DNA from: Myotis daubentonii
Taxonomy: Eukaryota > Chordata > Mammalia > Chiroptera > Vespertilionidae
Assembly: GCF_963259705.1 (NCBI RefSeq)
Contig: NC_081841.1
Coordinates: 27,021,244 to 27,085,243, forward strand
Length of the DNA stretch: 64,000 bases
Reading direction: 5' to 3'
In this document: positions 23,138 to 34,042 of the stretch, piece after piece
Layout of the letters: each line of letters starts with the position of its first letter
Position numbering within the stretch: position 1 is the first letter of the stretch
Position numbers and translations under genes: made by a program
Notes under the pieces: model-generated
The model's input: the letters and a program-made list of their open reading frames with translations, nothing else
The model's database searches: none
What the model was told of the DNA's origin: nothing

Positions 23138-23381
23138 TGTTGTTGTTAATCCCCACCCAAGGATATTTTTTCCATTGGTTTTTAGAGAAAGTGGAAGGAA
23201 GGGAGGGAGAGAGAAACATCAATGTGAGAGAGACACATCAATTGGTTACCTCCTGCATGTGTCCCAACTGGGACAGGGATCAAACCTGCAACCCAGGTAG
23301 GTGCCCTTGACTGGAAATAGAACCCTTGACACTTCGGTGCATGGGCTGACACTCTAGCCATTGAGCCATGCTGGCCAGGAC
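23138..23381 (-). mobile_element. Ves SINE, antisense
   Basis: It reads from AATCCCCACCCAAGGATAT at the tail side to a head ending TTGAGCCATGCTGGCCAGG. The flanks AAGCTTTGTTTT and AAGCTTTATTTT are a probable TSD. This copy has the longer tail variant (GGATATTTTTTCC), like those at 52.5 and 53.1 kb. Confidence 0.9.
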
Positions 23382-23489
23382 AAGCTTTATTTTTTAATTA
23401 GGTTCATTTTTAATACCTAATAAGAATTTTCTAATAATTAATATAGCTAGTAGATAGAGTGCTTAGTAGACTACTTAGCCCTTCATAAA

Positions 23490-23908
23490 CAATAACAACT
23501 CAAAAATACCAATGGCCTTTTTCACAGGACTACTACAAATAATCTTAAATTTTACATAAAAGTAAAAAAGACCTCTGAATTGCCAAAGCAATCTTGAAAA
23601 AGAAAAACAAAGTTGGAGGCATCACGCTCCCTGATTTCAAACTATCCTGCAAAGCTATAATAATCAAAAAAGTATGATATTGGCACAAAAACAGACACAT
23701 AAACCTGTGGACTAGAGAGCCCAGAAGGAAGAAAAAAAAAACATGTTTGTATAGGCAATCGTACAGCAAAGGAGGTAAAAATATACAATGGGAAAAATAC
23801 AGTCTCTTCAATAAATGGTGTTTGAGAAACTAGACAGATAATAGAAAAAATTATATTGGACCACTTTTGTATACCATCTACAAAAATAAACTCAAAATGG
23901 ATTAAGAG
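23490..23908 (+). mobile_element. Old L1 ORF2 fragment
   Basis: The string AATACCAATGGCCTTTTTCA, followed by AAAGCAATCTTGAAAAAGA and TATTGGCACAAAAACAGACA, is an ORF2 stretch aligned in order with 32390-32780. It stops at AATGGATTAAG where the young L1 begins. The continuation of this fragment is not found after the young L1. Confidence 0.85.
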
Positions 23909-24727
23909 GAAACCAAGATGGCGGCATAGGTAAACACCTGAAATTGCTGCCTCACACAACCACTTCAAAAATACAACTAAAGAGGAGGAAAAAATGGCGG
24001 AGGTATAGATGGACATGTCCCATGCCTTGTCCCGGAGCTGTTAGGGTGAGCAGCAGAAGCGGGTAACATACAGCCCGAATTAGCAGAGGATATTCAGCTG
24101 AGAGACAGTTTGCAGCCGGGAACGGCGGAGGAATTCTTGAGAAAGCGGATTGAAAGTTGGAGACTGCGGCTGAATCTCTCCTGGAGCGCCGGCTCAGCCG
24201 CAGAGACCGCGCCATCTTGAGTGGCTGTTTTCTGGAAACGTGTACTGTACACCCAAAGACCCAGCATCCAGAGATCGGCTGCTAACCCGGAGACACCGGA
24301 TCTGGGACAGCGCGACTACGTGGAGTCCTGCTTCTCATGGAAAGGTCAGGTCTCACCTGAAGGAGCGGTTGGCAATTCAGGTTGGGGAGAAGAGTGTGCG
24401 CGGGAAGGTCTGCGCCCCACAAAGACCGCGGCCTTTGGGGCCAGCGTGATCAGCGAGTGTGGAAGAGCTCCCACAAGGCTGCTGGCAGAAGGGAACGCTC
24501 AAAATTAGCCCATAGCTGGACTGGATGCAAAAAGGCAACCTCAGATTTTGCCAGTGTGCAGGCTACTCAATGTAAGGAGAGAGAAAGCGTGCGGAAGAAA
24601 CTGCATGGGCTGGAAGGTGCAGGGTTGGGAATTCGCACAACTCCGCAGGCTCTTGCTTTTTTTTTTGCTTTTTTTTGCTTTTTTTCCCTCTTTCTCTTCT
24701 CCTTAAATCTTTGCATTTGATTATTAA

Positions 24728-24969
24728 CACACTGTATGCGGGAAATGTATTTATACATTTTACATATTTATACGTTCTACCAGTGTAGTAGAGCGCAGGA
24801 CACATATTAATACGTTTTTTATAGACTAGCGGTAGAATGCGGGTAACGTATAAATACGTAAACTAAAGTTATCGTAATTTTACTGAACGTTGCCATTTGC
24901 GCAAAAAATTAGCAAAAATGGCCCACGCCACCTGTTAGCGCACGATAAAAACTACCTGCAAACAATGTG
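24728..24969. mobile_element. piggyBac-type miniature element
   Basis: It is bounded by TTAA on both sides (24724-24727, 24970-24973). The ends CACACTG and CAATGTG form a short imperfect inverted repeat, and the left end continues TATGCGGGAAATG. TTAA target use and GCGGGAAA-type ends fit the piggyBac superfamily, known to be recently active in Myotis. The interior has repeated TATTTATAC/GTATAAATAC phrases. No transposase. Confidence 0.85.
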
Positions 24970-26440
24970 TTAAACCCAGTGCATGGGATTCCCCACTTGG
25001 GAACACTCGCAGAGACTGCAGGGGAAAGTTGTGTTTGTGGAATTTAGGAAACAGGGCGGGTAATGATTAAAGAACCAGCTCTGGGCAGTGGACTTCCTCA
25101 AACCAGTTTTAAGTGCAATAGAGAAAATAAACCCCATCTTTTGGATAGAGAGGCTGTATAGCCTCGGAGGTCAAACCAGAAACACTGCCACCCAGAGGCT
25201 GAGCCACAAACTGACTCTTAGGTAAACACAAATTAAGGAAGTCTGGGAAACAAATACGGCCTGCTTTAAAATCAGGACTGTGGTTTACAACACGGAGGAA
25301 CAGTGTATCGCAGGGAAATTCAACACTCTGCTGAATACCTGGCAGGACTAAAGCGAGCCAGACTGAAGAGTAGAAGAACCGAAGGACCTTCACTACTGCA
25401 AATTTTTTTTTTATTCTTTTTTCACCTTTTAACTAAGAAACCATTTTTTTTTCTTTTTCCATCACCTGATTTTACCCTTTTAACTACTACATTTTCATTT
25501 TTAACCAGTAATATTACTGCTACCATTTTACCATTTTTTAAAGTGCCATTTTATTTTCTCTTTATTTTGGGATTAGTGTTCTCCATTCTATTTTCATCGT
25601 TCCTTTAGCATCATTTTTCTCTACCTCAATTTTACCTCTATGCTAAAACCCTCTTCCTCACTTTTCCCCTTTTGTTGTCCTGATTCTCTTACCCTAGTCC
25701 TTCTTTAGATTTTCCCTATTCCTTCTTTTTACCCCCTGTCAAAATTTCATCCTACTTATATATCCTATTTACAATGCACTGCTCTAAATCCTTATACACC
25801 TCTCCCTTATCTTTCTTCACTATCCAAATTTTTTTTTTCTTGTTTTATCTTTCTATTGTTTTGTTGCTGTTTGCTTAAGTGTTGAGTATGTTTTGTTTTG
25901 TTTTGTTTTGTTTTAGGATTGGTTGTGAGGCTTTGCTTTTTATTTTTTTTTTTTGGTGGTTTTTCCCCACCTTCACCCGCCCCCCCACCCCACCCCACCA
26001 CCCCCCCCCCCCCCCGCGCCCGGTTATTTTTTTGTGCTTCTGTTTTCCCTTGCCTCACTTGATATTATTGGTTGTTTGTAGTTTGCATTCATCTCCAGGG
26101 ATCTATTGCTGGAATTTGTTGGGATTAGTGGCGGTTCTATTGGAGTTTTCTCCTCATATAAATAGTCTCTTCCCCTCTTCTACTTCATTCTCTCTTTTCA
26201 CTCTTTCTTTTTTCTTTTTTATCCCCTCCCTTTTCCCAATTTCATTTTTGCACTCCTTTTTTTCTTTTATTATCTTTTTTCTTTTCTTTTTTTTCTTTTA
26301 TCTTTTTCTCTTCTTTCCTCCTTATCCCCTAATTCTCTTAATTCGGGTGGGCACCTTTATTTGGGGTTATTAATATCGTGAATACGTGTTCAGTGCCTGG
26401 TACATTGTGCCTTGTTGTGTTGTATTTTGTGCCTTTAAAT

Positions 26441-26662
26441 CAGCCGTGGACAAACTACGGCCCGCGGGCCAGATCCGGCCCGTTTGAAATGAATAAAACT
26501 AAAAAAAAAAAAAAAAAAAAGACCATACCCTTTTATGTAATGATCTTTACTTTGAATTTATATTAGTTCACACAAACATTCCATCCATGCTTTTGTTCCA
26601 GCCCTCCGGTCCAGTTTAAGAACCCATTGTGGCCCTCGAGTCAAAAAGTTTGCCCACCCCTG
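26441..26662. mobile_element. Non-autonomous hAT element
   Basis: Ends are CAGCCGTGGACAAACT and AGTTTGCCCACCCCTG, with an exact 8-bp TSD, CTTTAAAT, at 26433-26440 and 26663-26670. The interior has GGCCCGCGGGCC and an A20 tract at about 26501-26520. It inserted into the L1 5' UTR, so it is younger than that L1. Confidence 0.95.
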
Positions 26663-26931
26663 CTTTAAATCAACGCAGCAGATCCAAGCAACAGCAGCCT
26701 CCTGATCACCACACCCTCTATCTGAGGAAAAGCAGCTGTACGTGAAGCTTCCCCCAACCAGCCAGAAGAGCCACCACAGCTGTGAACAGCACCCACCAGA
26801 GGAGCTGCTGCCAACTGAGGAGCTGCTGCTACCGCAACTGCCCGAGGAGCAACCACAGCCCGAGGAGCCACTGCTAAGCAGGGAGCAGCCACTGAACAAC
26901 TCAACATCTAGATATGTCAGGGAGATCAAAC

Positions 26932-27805
26932 ATGGGTAGACAAAGAAACCCCCAAAGGAAAGAAAAGGAGGACTCACCAGGAAAGCAGCTAAGTGACAGA
27001 AAAAGAATTCAGAATAAGGGTCCTAGAGTGCATAAGCCGGATAGAGGAAAAAATCAACAACTTATGCAAGAAGCAAGAAGAAACAGATGAAAAAATCAAT
27101 AACTTATGTAAGACCCAAGAAGAAATGAAGAGCAATATAGCTGCAATAAAAAACACCATTGAAAGTATCAATAGTAGACTAGGAGAAGCGGAGGACCGAA
27201 TTAGTGAATTAGAAGACAAGGAAGCAAAACACACCCAAAATGTACTGCAATTGGAGAAAAAAAAGACAGGAGGAGAGCCTAAGGGAGCTTTGGGACAACA
27301 TGAAACGAAACAACATATGAATAATAGGGGTGCCAGAACAACAGAAAGATGAACAAGGATTAGAAAACCTATTCAAAGAAATAATATCAGAAAACTTCCC
27401 TGAGGTGGGGAAGAAAAAAATCACACAAGCACAGAGAGTCCCAAACAAGGTGAACCCGAAAAGACCCACACCAAGACACATCATAATTACCATGGCAAAT
27501 GTTCAGGACAAAGAGAGAATCTTACAGGCTGCAAGAGAGAGAAGGAAAGTTGCATACAAGGGATCTCCCATTAGATTATCAAATGATTTCTCAACAGAAA
27601 CACATCAGGCCAGAAAAGAATGAACAGAAATTTACAAAGTGATGCAAAGCAAAGGACTGAATCTAAGAATACTCTATCCAGCAAGGCTATCATTCAAAAT
27701 TGAAGGGGAAATAAGAAGCTTCACAGACAGAAAAAAAAAGGCTAAGGGAGTTTATCACCACCAAGCCAGCAATGCAAGAAATGCTAAAGGGACTGGTGTA
27801 AAAAG
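26932..27805 (+). pseudogene. L1 ORF1 (decayed)
   Basis: Homologous in order to the intact ORF1 at 30488-31378. A coiled-coil segment lies at about 27000-27240, the RRM start (RGARTTER, corresponding to a GVPE-type motif) near 27325, and the C-terminal domain at 27480-27800. Frameshifts break it into frames at 26993-27352, 27330-27623 and 27639-27878. ORF1p is the L1 RNA-binding trimer. This copy cannot make it. Confidence 0.88.
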
Positions 27806-27850
27806 AAGAAATAAAAAGCTCAGAAAGAAAACAGCCACACAAAAAAAGAA

Positions 27851-29752
27851 ATGGCTACAAACAAGTACCTTTCAGTAATAACTGTGAACATAAACGGCCT
27901 AAATGCTCCAAACAAAAGACATCGAGTGGCTGAATAGATAAAAACACATGACCCATACATTTGCTGTCTACAAGAGACCCACCTCAGAAGACGGGACTCA
28001 CACAGACTGAAAGTGAAGGGATGGAAAAATATCTTTCAGGAAAATGGAAATGAAAAGAAAGATGGGGTAGCAATACTTATATCAGACAAAATAGACCTCA
28101 AAGTGAAGGCCATAAAAAGAGATAAGGAAGGCCACTTCATAATACTAAAGGGATCAATACAACAAGAAGATATAACCCTGATAAACATGTATGCACCCAA
28201 TGCAGGAGCACCCAAATACATAAAAAAAACTCCTGGAAGATATCAAAGGAGAGATCGACAACAATACAGTCATAATAGGGGACTTTAATACACCACTGAC
28301 ATCACTGGATAAATCCTCTACACAAACAATCAGCAAAGAAACAGCAATCCTAAGTGACTTACTAGATCAGACGGACTTAATTGACATCTTCAGAACACTT
28401 CACCTCAAAGCCACGGAATATACATTCTTCTCAAGTGCTCATGGGACATCTTCAAAAATAGACTACATATTGGGTCACAAACAAAGTCTCCCCAAATTCA
28501 AGAAGATTGAAATCATACCAAGAATCTCCTCAGACCACGAAGGCATAATATTAGAAATAAACTACAATAAAAACAACACAAAATATGCAAATACTTGGAA
28601 GCTGAATAGCATGTTATTAAATATTGATTGGGTTACCAATGAGATCAAAGAAGAAATTAAAAACATCCTGGAAACTAATGACAATGAAAACACAAAAATC
28701 CAAAAACCTATGGGACGCAATGAAAGCAGTCCTGAGAGGGAAGTTTATAGCTCGACAGGCCTATCTCAACAAACGAGAAAAAATGGTAGTAAATCATCTA
28801 ACTCTACATCTCAAAGAATTAGAAAGAGAGCAACAAGAAAACCCCAGAGTGAGCAGAAGGAAGGAGATAATAAAGATTAGAGCAGAAATAAATGGCATAG
28901 AGACCACAAAAACAATACAGAAAATCAATGAAACCAAGAGCTGGTTCTTTGAAAGGATAAACAAGATTGACAAACCTCTAGCCAGGCTCACCAAGAAGCA
29001 AAGAGAGAGGACCCAAATAAACAAAATCAGAAATGATAGAGGCGAAATAACAACAGACCCCACAGAAATACAAATGATTGTTAAAAAAATACTATGGACA
29101 ACTCTACTCCAACAAACTAGACAACCTGGAGGAAATGGACAAATACCTAGAAAAATACAACATTCCAAAACTCAATAAGGAATCTAAAAATCTCAATAGG
29201 CCAATAACTATGGAAGAAATTAAAGCAGTCATCAAAAAGCTTCCAGCAAACAAAAGCCCAGGCCCAGACGGCTTCACAGGGGAGTTTTACCAAACATTCA
29301 AGGAAGAACTAAAACCTATCCTCCTCAGACTACTACAAAAAATTCAAGAGGAAGGAACACTCCCAAGCTCATTCTATGAAGCCAGCATTACCCTAATACC
29401 AAAACCAGGTAAAGACAACACAATGAAAGAGAATTACAGGTCAATATCCCTCATGAACATAGATGCCAAAATCCTCAACAAAATCTTAGCAAATCGGATC
29501 CAGCAGTACATCAGAAAGATCATACACCATGACCAAGTAGAATTTATCGCAGGGATGCAAGGATGGTACAATATCCGAAAATCAATATACGTGATACATC
29601 ACATAAACAAATTGAAAGAAAAAAACCACATAGTCATATCAATTGATGCAGAAAAAGCATTTGACAAAATCCAACACCCATTTTTTATAAAAACGCTCAG
29701 CAAGGTGGGAGTAGAAGGATCATACCTCAACATAATAAAAGCCATATATGAC
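27851..29752 (+). pseudogene. L1 ORF2, 5' part (endonuclease and start of RT), decayed
   Basis: The start MATNKYLSVITVNINGLNAP is the usual ORF2 N-terminus. A stop follows within about 30 codons. The endonuclease region is readable in pieces (28013-28288, 28470-28880). The reverse transcriptase begins in 29078-29767 with the [14 protein letters not shown] segment and ends at the HAL1 insertion after KAIYD. It resumes at 31779. Confidence 0.92.
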
Positions 29753-31778
29753 GAATTTAAAAAATAAAAATAGGAAACCAAGATGGCGGCGTAGGTTAAC
29801 GCAGGAGATCGCTGCCTCGAACAACCACTTCAGAGATATAACTAAAGGACAGAACGGACATCATCCAAAACCACAGGAAGGCTGGCTGAGTGGAAATTCT
29901 ACAACTAGGAGGAAAGAGAATATCATACCCAGACTCAGAGGAGGCGCAGTGCTGAAGTGAAATACTCAGGTGCGGAGTGCGCGCGAGGAGCGGGCTGGTG
30001 GCGGAGGGCGCGGTTGTTGTTTTCAATCGGGAGGGAGTTTCAGACTCTGAGCTCCAGATCCGGGCGAGTCTCTGGGGAGCAAGACTCAAACGGGAGAAGC
30101 GGGACTGTCTGGCTTCGGTCGGAACTCGAAGGCAGCTTTCTCTCCGAGGTTTGCAGCCATTGCTGGGACTCTGAGAGGCAGAGCCCCTGGGGAAGGAACT
30201 GAGAGCAGCCATAACTGCTCGCTCCGGCCCTCCCTGTAGATCCCTGGGGACCCGCCCCGCCCAAGCCCTGCGCAGAACCATTTGCCGGATAGCCTCAGGC
30301 AAAGGCTAGATTAGCACCGCCTTAGAGATCCAGCACAGAAGCCCTCCCACTGCAGACCCAGCGGACTCTCATAGCCAGTTAGCCTGGAGGTCAACTCACC
30401 CCCGGTATTGCCGACATCAATCAAGGCTTAAAGGCAACAAGACTGCACACAAAGACCACTAGGGGGTGTACCAAGAAAGCATAAAAAATGCGGAGACAAA
30501 GAAACAGGACAAAACTGTCAATGGAGGATATTGAGTTCAGAACCACACTTTTAAGGTCTCTTAAGAACTGTCTAGAAGCTGCCGATAAACTTAGTAAGGC
30601 CCTCGAAAAGACTGGTGAGACCGCCAATAAATGTTGTGAGATCCTCAAGAAATCTAATGAGACCCTCGATGTTATATTGGGGAACCAACTAGAAATTAAG
30701 CATACACGGACTGAAATAACGAATATTATACAGACTCCCGACAGCAGACCAGAGGAGCGCAAGAATCAAGTCAATGATTTGAAATGCGAGGAAGCAAAAA
30801 ACACCCAATGGGAAAAGCAAAATGAAAAAAGAATCCAAAAATGCGAGAATAGTGTAAGGAGCCTCTGGGACAGCTTCAAGCGTACCAACATCAGAATTAT
30901 AGGGGTGCCAGAAGATGAGAGAGACCAAGATATTGAAAACCTATTTGAAGAAATAATGACAGAAAACTTCCCCTACCTGGTGAAAGAAATGGACTTACAG
31001 GTCCAAGAAGCGCGGAGAACCCCAAACAAAAGGAATCCAAAGAGGACCACACCAAGACACATCATCATTAAAATGCCAAGAGCAAAAGACAAAGAGAGAA
31101 TCTTAAAAGCAGCAAGAGAAAGAAACCCAGTTACCTACAAGGGAATACCCATACGACTGTCAGCTGATTTCTCAACAGAAACTTTGCAGGCCAGAAGGGA
31201 ATGGCAAGAAATATTCAAAGTGATGAATACCAAGAACCTACAACCACGATTACTTTATCCAGCAAAGCTATCATTCAGAATTGAAGGTCAGATAAAGAGC
31301 TTCACAGATAAGGAAAAGCTAAAGGAGTTCATCACCACCAAACCAGGATTATATGAAATGCTGAAAGGCATCCTTTAAGAAGAGGAAGAGGAAGAAAAAG
31401 GTAAAGATACAAATTATGAACAACAAATATGCATCTATCAACAAGTGAATCTAAGAATCAAGTGAATAAATAATCTGATGAACAGAATGAACTGGTGATT
31501 ATAATAGAATCAGGAACATAGAAAGGGAATGGACTGACTATTCTTGGGGGGGAAAGGGGTGTGGTAGATTCGGGAAGAGACTGGACAAAAATCGTGCACC
31601 TATGGATGAGGACAGTGGGTGGGGAGTGAGGGCGGAGGGTGGGGCGGGAACTGAGAGGAGGGGAGTTATGGGGGGGGCAAAAGAGGAACAAATGTAATAA
31701 TCTGAACAATAAAGATTAAAAAAAAAATAAAAATAAAAAATAAAAAATAAAAAATAAAACAAAGGAGAAAAAAAAAAA
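29753..31778 (+). mobile_element. HAL1 (half-LINE-1), copy 1, with TSD
   Basis: The L1-like 5' end GAAACCAAGATGGCGGCG begins at about 29774. A GC-rich 5' UTR, an intact ORF1 and a short 3' UTR ending CAATAAAGATT plus an A-rich tail follow. There is no ORF2. It lies in L1 ORF2 with an exact 16-bp TSD, AAAAGCCATATATGAC, at 29737-29752 and 31779-31794. About 21 extra A-rich bases sit between the left TSD and the canonical 5' end. HAL1 elements need L1 machinery in trans. Confidence 0.93.
30488..31378 (+). CDS. HAL1 ORF1p, intact RNA-binding protein
   Basis: This is a complete 296-codon frame. Residues about 1-125 are helical with heptad character and many Lys/Glu, consistent with the trimerising coiled coil. 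About 130-200 is the RRM-like domain, starting NIRIIGVPEDERDQDIENLF. About 200-292 is the C-terminal domain with PRAKDKERILKAARE, IRLSADFSTETLQARR and RLLYPAKLSFRIEG. In the L1 ORF1p family these form a nucleic-acid chaperone that packages its RNA. The start at 30488 (MRRQRN) corresponds to the L1 ORF1 start MGRQRN. It would need a transcript from its own 5' UTR; expression is unknown. Confidence 0.88.
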   Translation: MRRQRNRTKLSMEDIEFRTTLLRSLKNCLEAADKLSKALEKTGETANKCCEILKKSNETLDVILGNQLEIKHTRTEITNIIQTPDSRPEERKNQVNDLKCEEAKNTQWEKQNEKRIQKCENSVRSLWDSFKRTNIRIIGVPEDERDQDIENLFEEIMTENFPYLVKEMDLQVQEARRTPNKRNPKRTTPRHIIIKMPRAKDKERILKAARERNPVTYKGIPIRLSADFSTETLQARREWQEIFKVMNTKNLQPRLLYPAKLSFRIEGQIKSFTDKEKLKEFITTKPGLYEMLKGIL

Positions 31779-33721
31779 AAAAGCCATATATGACAAGCCC
31801 ACAGCCAACATCATACTCAATGGACAAAAACTAACACCATTTCCCCTAAGAACAGGAACAAGACAGGGATGCCCCCTCTCACCACTTCTGTTCAACATAG
31901 TACTGGAAGTATTAGCCATTGCAATTAGACAAGAAGAAGAAATAAAAGGCATCCAAATTGGAAAAGAGGAAGTAAAACTGTCCTTATTTGCAGATGACAT
32001 GATATTATACATACAAAACCCTAAAGACTCCATCAAAAAACTATTAGACTTAATAATACATGAATTTGGCAATGTAGCAGGATACAAAATTAATGCCAAG
32101 AAATCTATGGCATTTCTATATACCAATAGTGAACTTTCAGAAAGAGAGACTAAAAAAACAATCCCATTTACCATCGCACCAAAAAAAAAAAAAATTAAGA
32201 TATCTAGGAATAAACTTAACTAAAGAGGTAAAAGACCTCTACTCAGAAAACTACAGGACGTTGAAAAAAGAGACAGAGGAAGATATAAACAGATGGAAGA
32301 ACATACCGTGTTCATGTATTGGTAGAATCAACATCATTAAAATGTCCTTACTACCCAAAGCAATCTATAAATTCAACGCACTTCCCATTAAAATACCAAT
32401 GGCATATTTCACAGATCTAGAACGAACTCTCCAAAAATTCATCTGGAATAAAAAAAGACCCCGAATAGCTGCAGCGATCCTGAAAAAGAACAAAGTAGGT
32501 GGGATCTCAATACCAGATATCAAGATGTATTACAAAGCCACTGTTCTCAAAACTGCCTGGTACTGGCACAAGAATAGGCATATAGATCAATGGAATAGAA
32601 TAGAGAGCCCAGAAATCGGCCCGAACCAATATGCTCAATTAATATTTGACAAAGGAGGCAAGAACATACAATGGAGCCAAGATAGTTTCTTCAATAAATG
32701 GTGTTGGGAAAATTGGACAGATATATGCAAGAAAATGAAACTAGACCACCAACTTACATCATACACAAAAATAAACTCAAAATGGATAAAGGACTTAAAT
32801 GTACGACAGGAAACCATAAAAATTCTAGAAAAATCCAAAGGCAACAAAATCTCAGACATATGCCGAAGCAATTTCTTCACTGATACAACTCCTAGGGCAC
32901 TTGAAACGAAAGAGAAAATGAACAAATGGGACTACATCAAAATAAAAAGCTTCTGCACAGCAAAAGAAACCAACAACAAAACAACGAGAAAACCCACTGT
33001 GTGGGAAAACATATTTGCCAATGACATATCTGATAAGGGCCTAATCTCCAAAATTTATAGGGAACTCATACAACTTAACAAAAGGAAGATAAACAATCCA
33101 ATCAAAAAATGGGCAAAGGACCTAAATAGACACCATTCAAAAGAGGACATTCAGAAAGCCAAGAGACATATGAAAACATGCTCAAAGTCACTAATCATCC
33201 GAGAGATGCAAATCAAAACAACAATGAGGTACCATCTCACACCTGTCAGACTGGCTATCATCAACAAATCAACAAACGACAAGTGCTGGAGAGGATGTGG
33301 AGAAAAAGGAACACTTGTGCACTGCTGGTGGGAATGCAGACTGGTGCAGCCACTATGGAAGACAGTATCGAGTTTCCTCAAAAAACTGAAAATGGAACTC
33401 CCATTTGACCCACTGATCCCACTGCTAGGAATATATCCCAAGAAACCAGAAACAACAATCAGAAAGGATATATGCATCCCTATGTTCATAGCAGCACAAT
33501 TCACCATAGCTAAGATCTGGAAACAGCCTAAGTGCCCATCAGTAGATGAATGGATTAGAAAACTGTGGTACATCTACACGATGGAATACTATGCTGCTGC
33601 AAAAAAGAAGGCATTCTTACCATTTGCAAAAGCACAGACGGAACTGGAGAGCATTGTGCTAAGTGAAATAAGCCAGTCAGTGAAAGAAAAATACCACATA
33701 ATCTCACTCATTTATGGATAA
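31779..33721 (+). pseudogene. L1 ORF2, 3' part (rest of RT and C-terminal domain)
   Basis: ORF2 resumes with [15 protein letters not shown] sequence and the RT catalytic region [10 protein letters not shown] near 31985. A run of about 13 A near 32180 coincides with a frame change. A 542-codon open frame (32093-33721) then covers the thumb-like region and the Cys-rich C-terminus, ending [16 protein letters not shown]. The long open C-terminal frame shows that the copy is young. Confidence 0.93.
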
Positions 33722-34015
33722 TAAAGACCATTATAAACTGATGAACAAAAATAGATTCAGAGGCAGAGCAGCATTAAACAGATTGTCAAACTACAGCAGG
33801 AAGGCTGGGGAGGGTTGGGGGGGAGTAAAAGATAAACCAAAGGACTTGTATGCATTCATATAAGCATAACCAATGGATACAAGACACTGGGGGTGTAGGG
33901 GAGGCTGGGGGAAGGTCAAGGGGGGGAAAGGGAGACAAATGTACTACTCTTTGTAATATTTTAAGCAATAAAAAAAAATTTAGAAAACAAAATAAACGTA
34001 AAAAAAAAATAAAAA
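33722..34015 (+). other. L1 3' UTR and tail
   Basis: G-rich blocks (GGGGAGGGTTGGGGGGGAG, and again near 33890-33930) precede TTTTAAGCAATAAAA and an A-rich tail. A guanine-rich 3' UTR is normal for mammalian L1 and could form G-quadruplexes. Confidence 0.85.
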
Positions 34016-34042
34016 TAAAGGGCAAGAAGGTTGAGAACCACT
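34016..34042. mobile_element. Orphan SPIN-like right end
   Basis: The last 27 bp of a SPIN-type element (AAGAAGGTTGAGAACCACTG) directly follows the L1 tail and is followed by GCCTAGAG, a plausible 8-bp TSD half. The rest of the SPIN is not present on the other side of the L1. Confidence 0.7.

Larger units (their letters stand above)
23909..26931 (+). promoter_or_regulatory. L1 5' UTR / internal promoter region
   Basis: The first 20 bases carry CAAGATGGCGGC, a YY1-type site placed as in other mammalian L1s. A GC-rich block with a second ATGGCGG follows (about 23990-24500). A long T-rich tract spans about 25400-26340, with a C-run near 25980-26015. Frames such as 25879-26373 only translate pyrimidine-rich sequence. 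About 460 bp of this span belongs to the two nested DNA transposons. Confidence 0.75.
23909..34015 (+). mobile_element. Near full-length LINE-1 with three nested insertions
   Basis: The order is: 5' start GGAAACCAAGATGGCGGC; 5' UTR to about 26931; ORF1 about 26932-27800; ORF2 27851-33721; 3' UTR and A-rich tail to about 34015. ORF1 and ORF2 both contain stops and frameshifts, so it is inactive. Nested inside are a piggyBac-type element (24728-24969), a hAT element (26441-26662) and a HAL1 (29753-31778). No convincing TSD links the two ends. Confidence 0.9.

Noticed and set aside
25879..26373. 164-codon hydrophobic open frame
   Set aside because: It is a translation of the T-rich L1 5' UTR (Phe/Leu/Ser runs), has no start context of note, and runs into the hAT insertion.
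23909..34015. The large L1 as a currently active element
   Set aside because: ORF1 and ORF2 carry stops and frameshifts, and ORF2 is interrupted by a HAL1.
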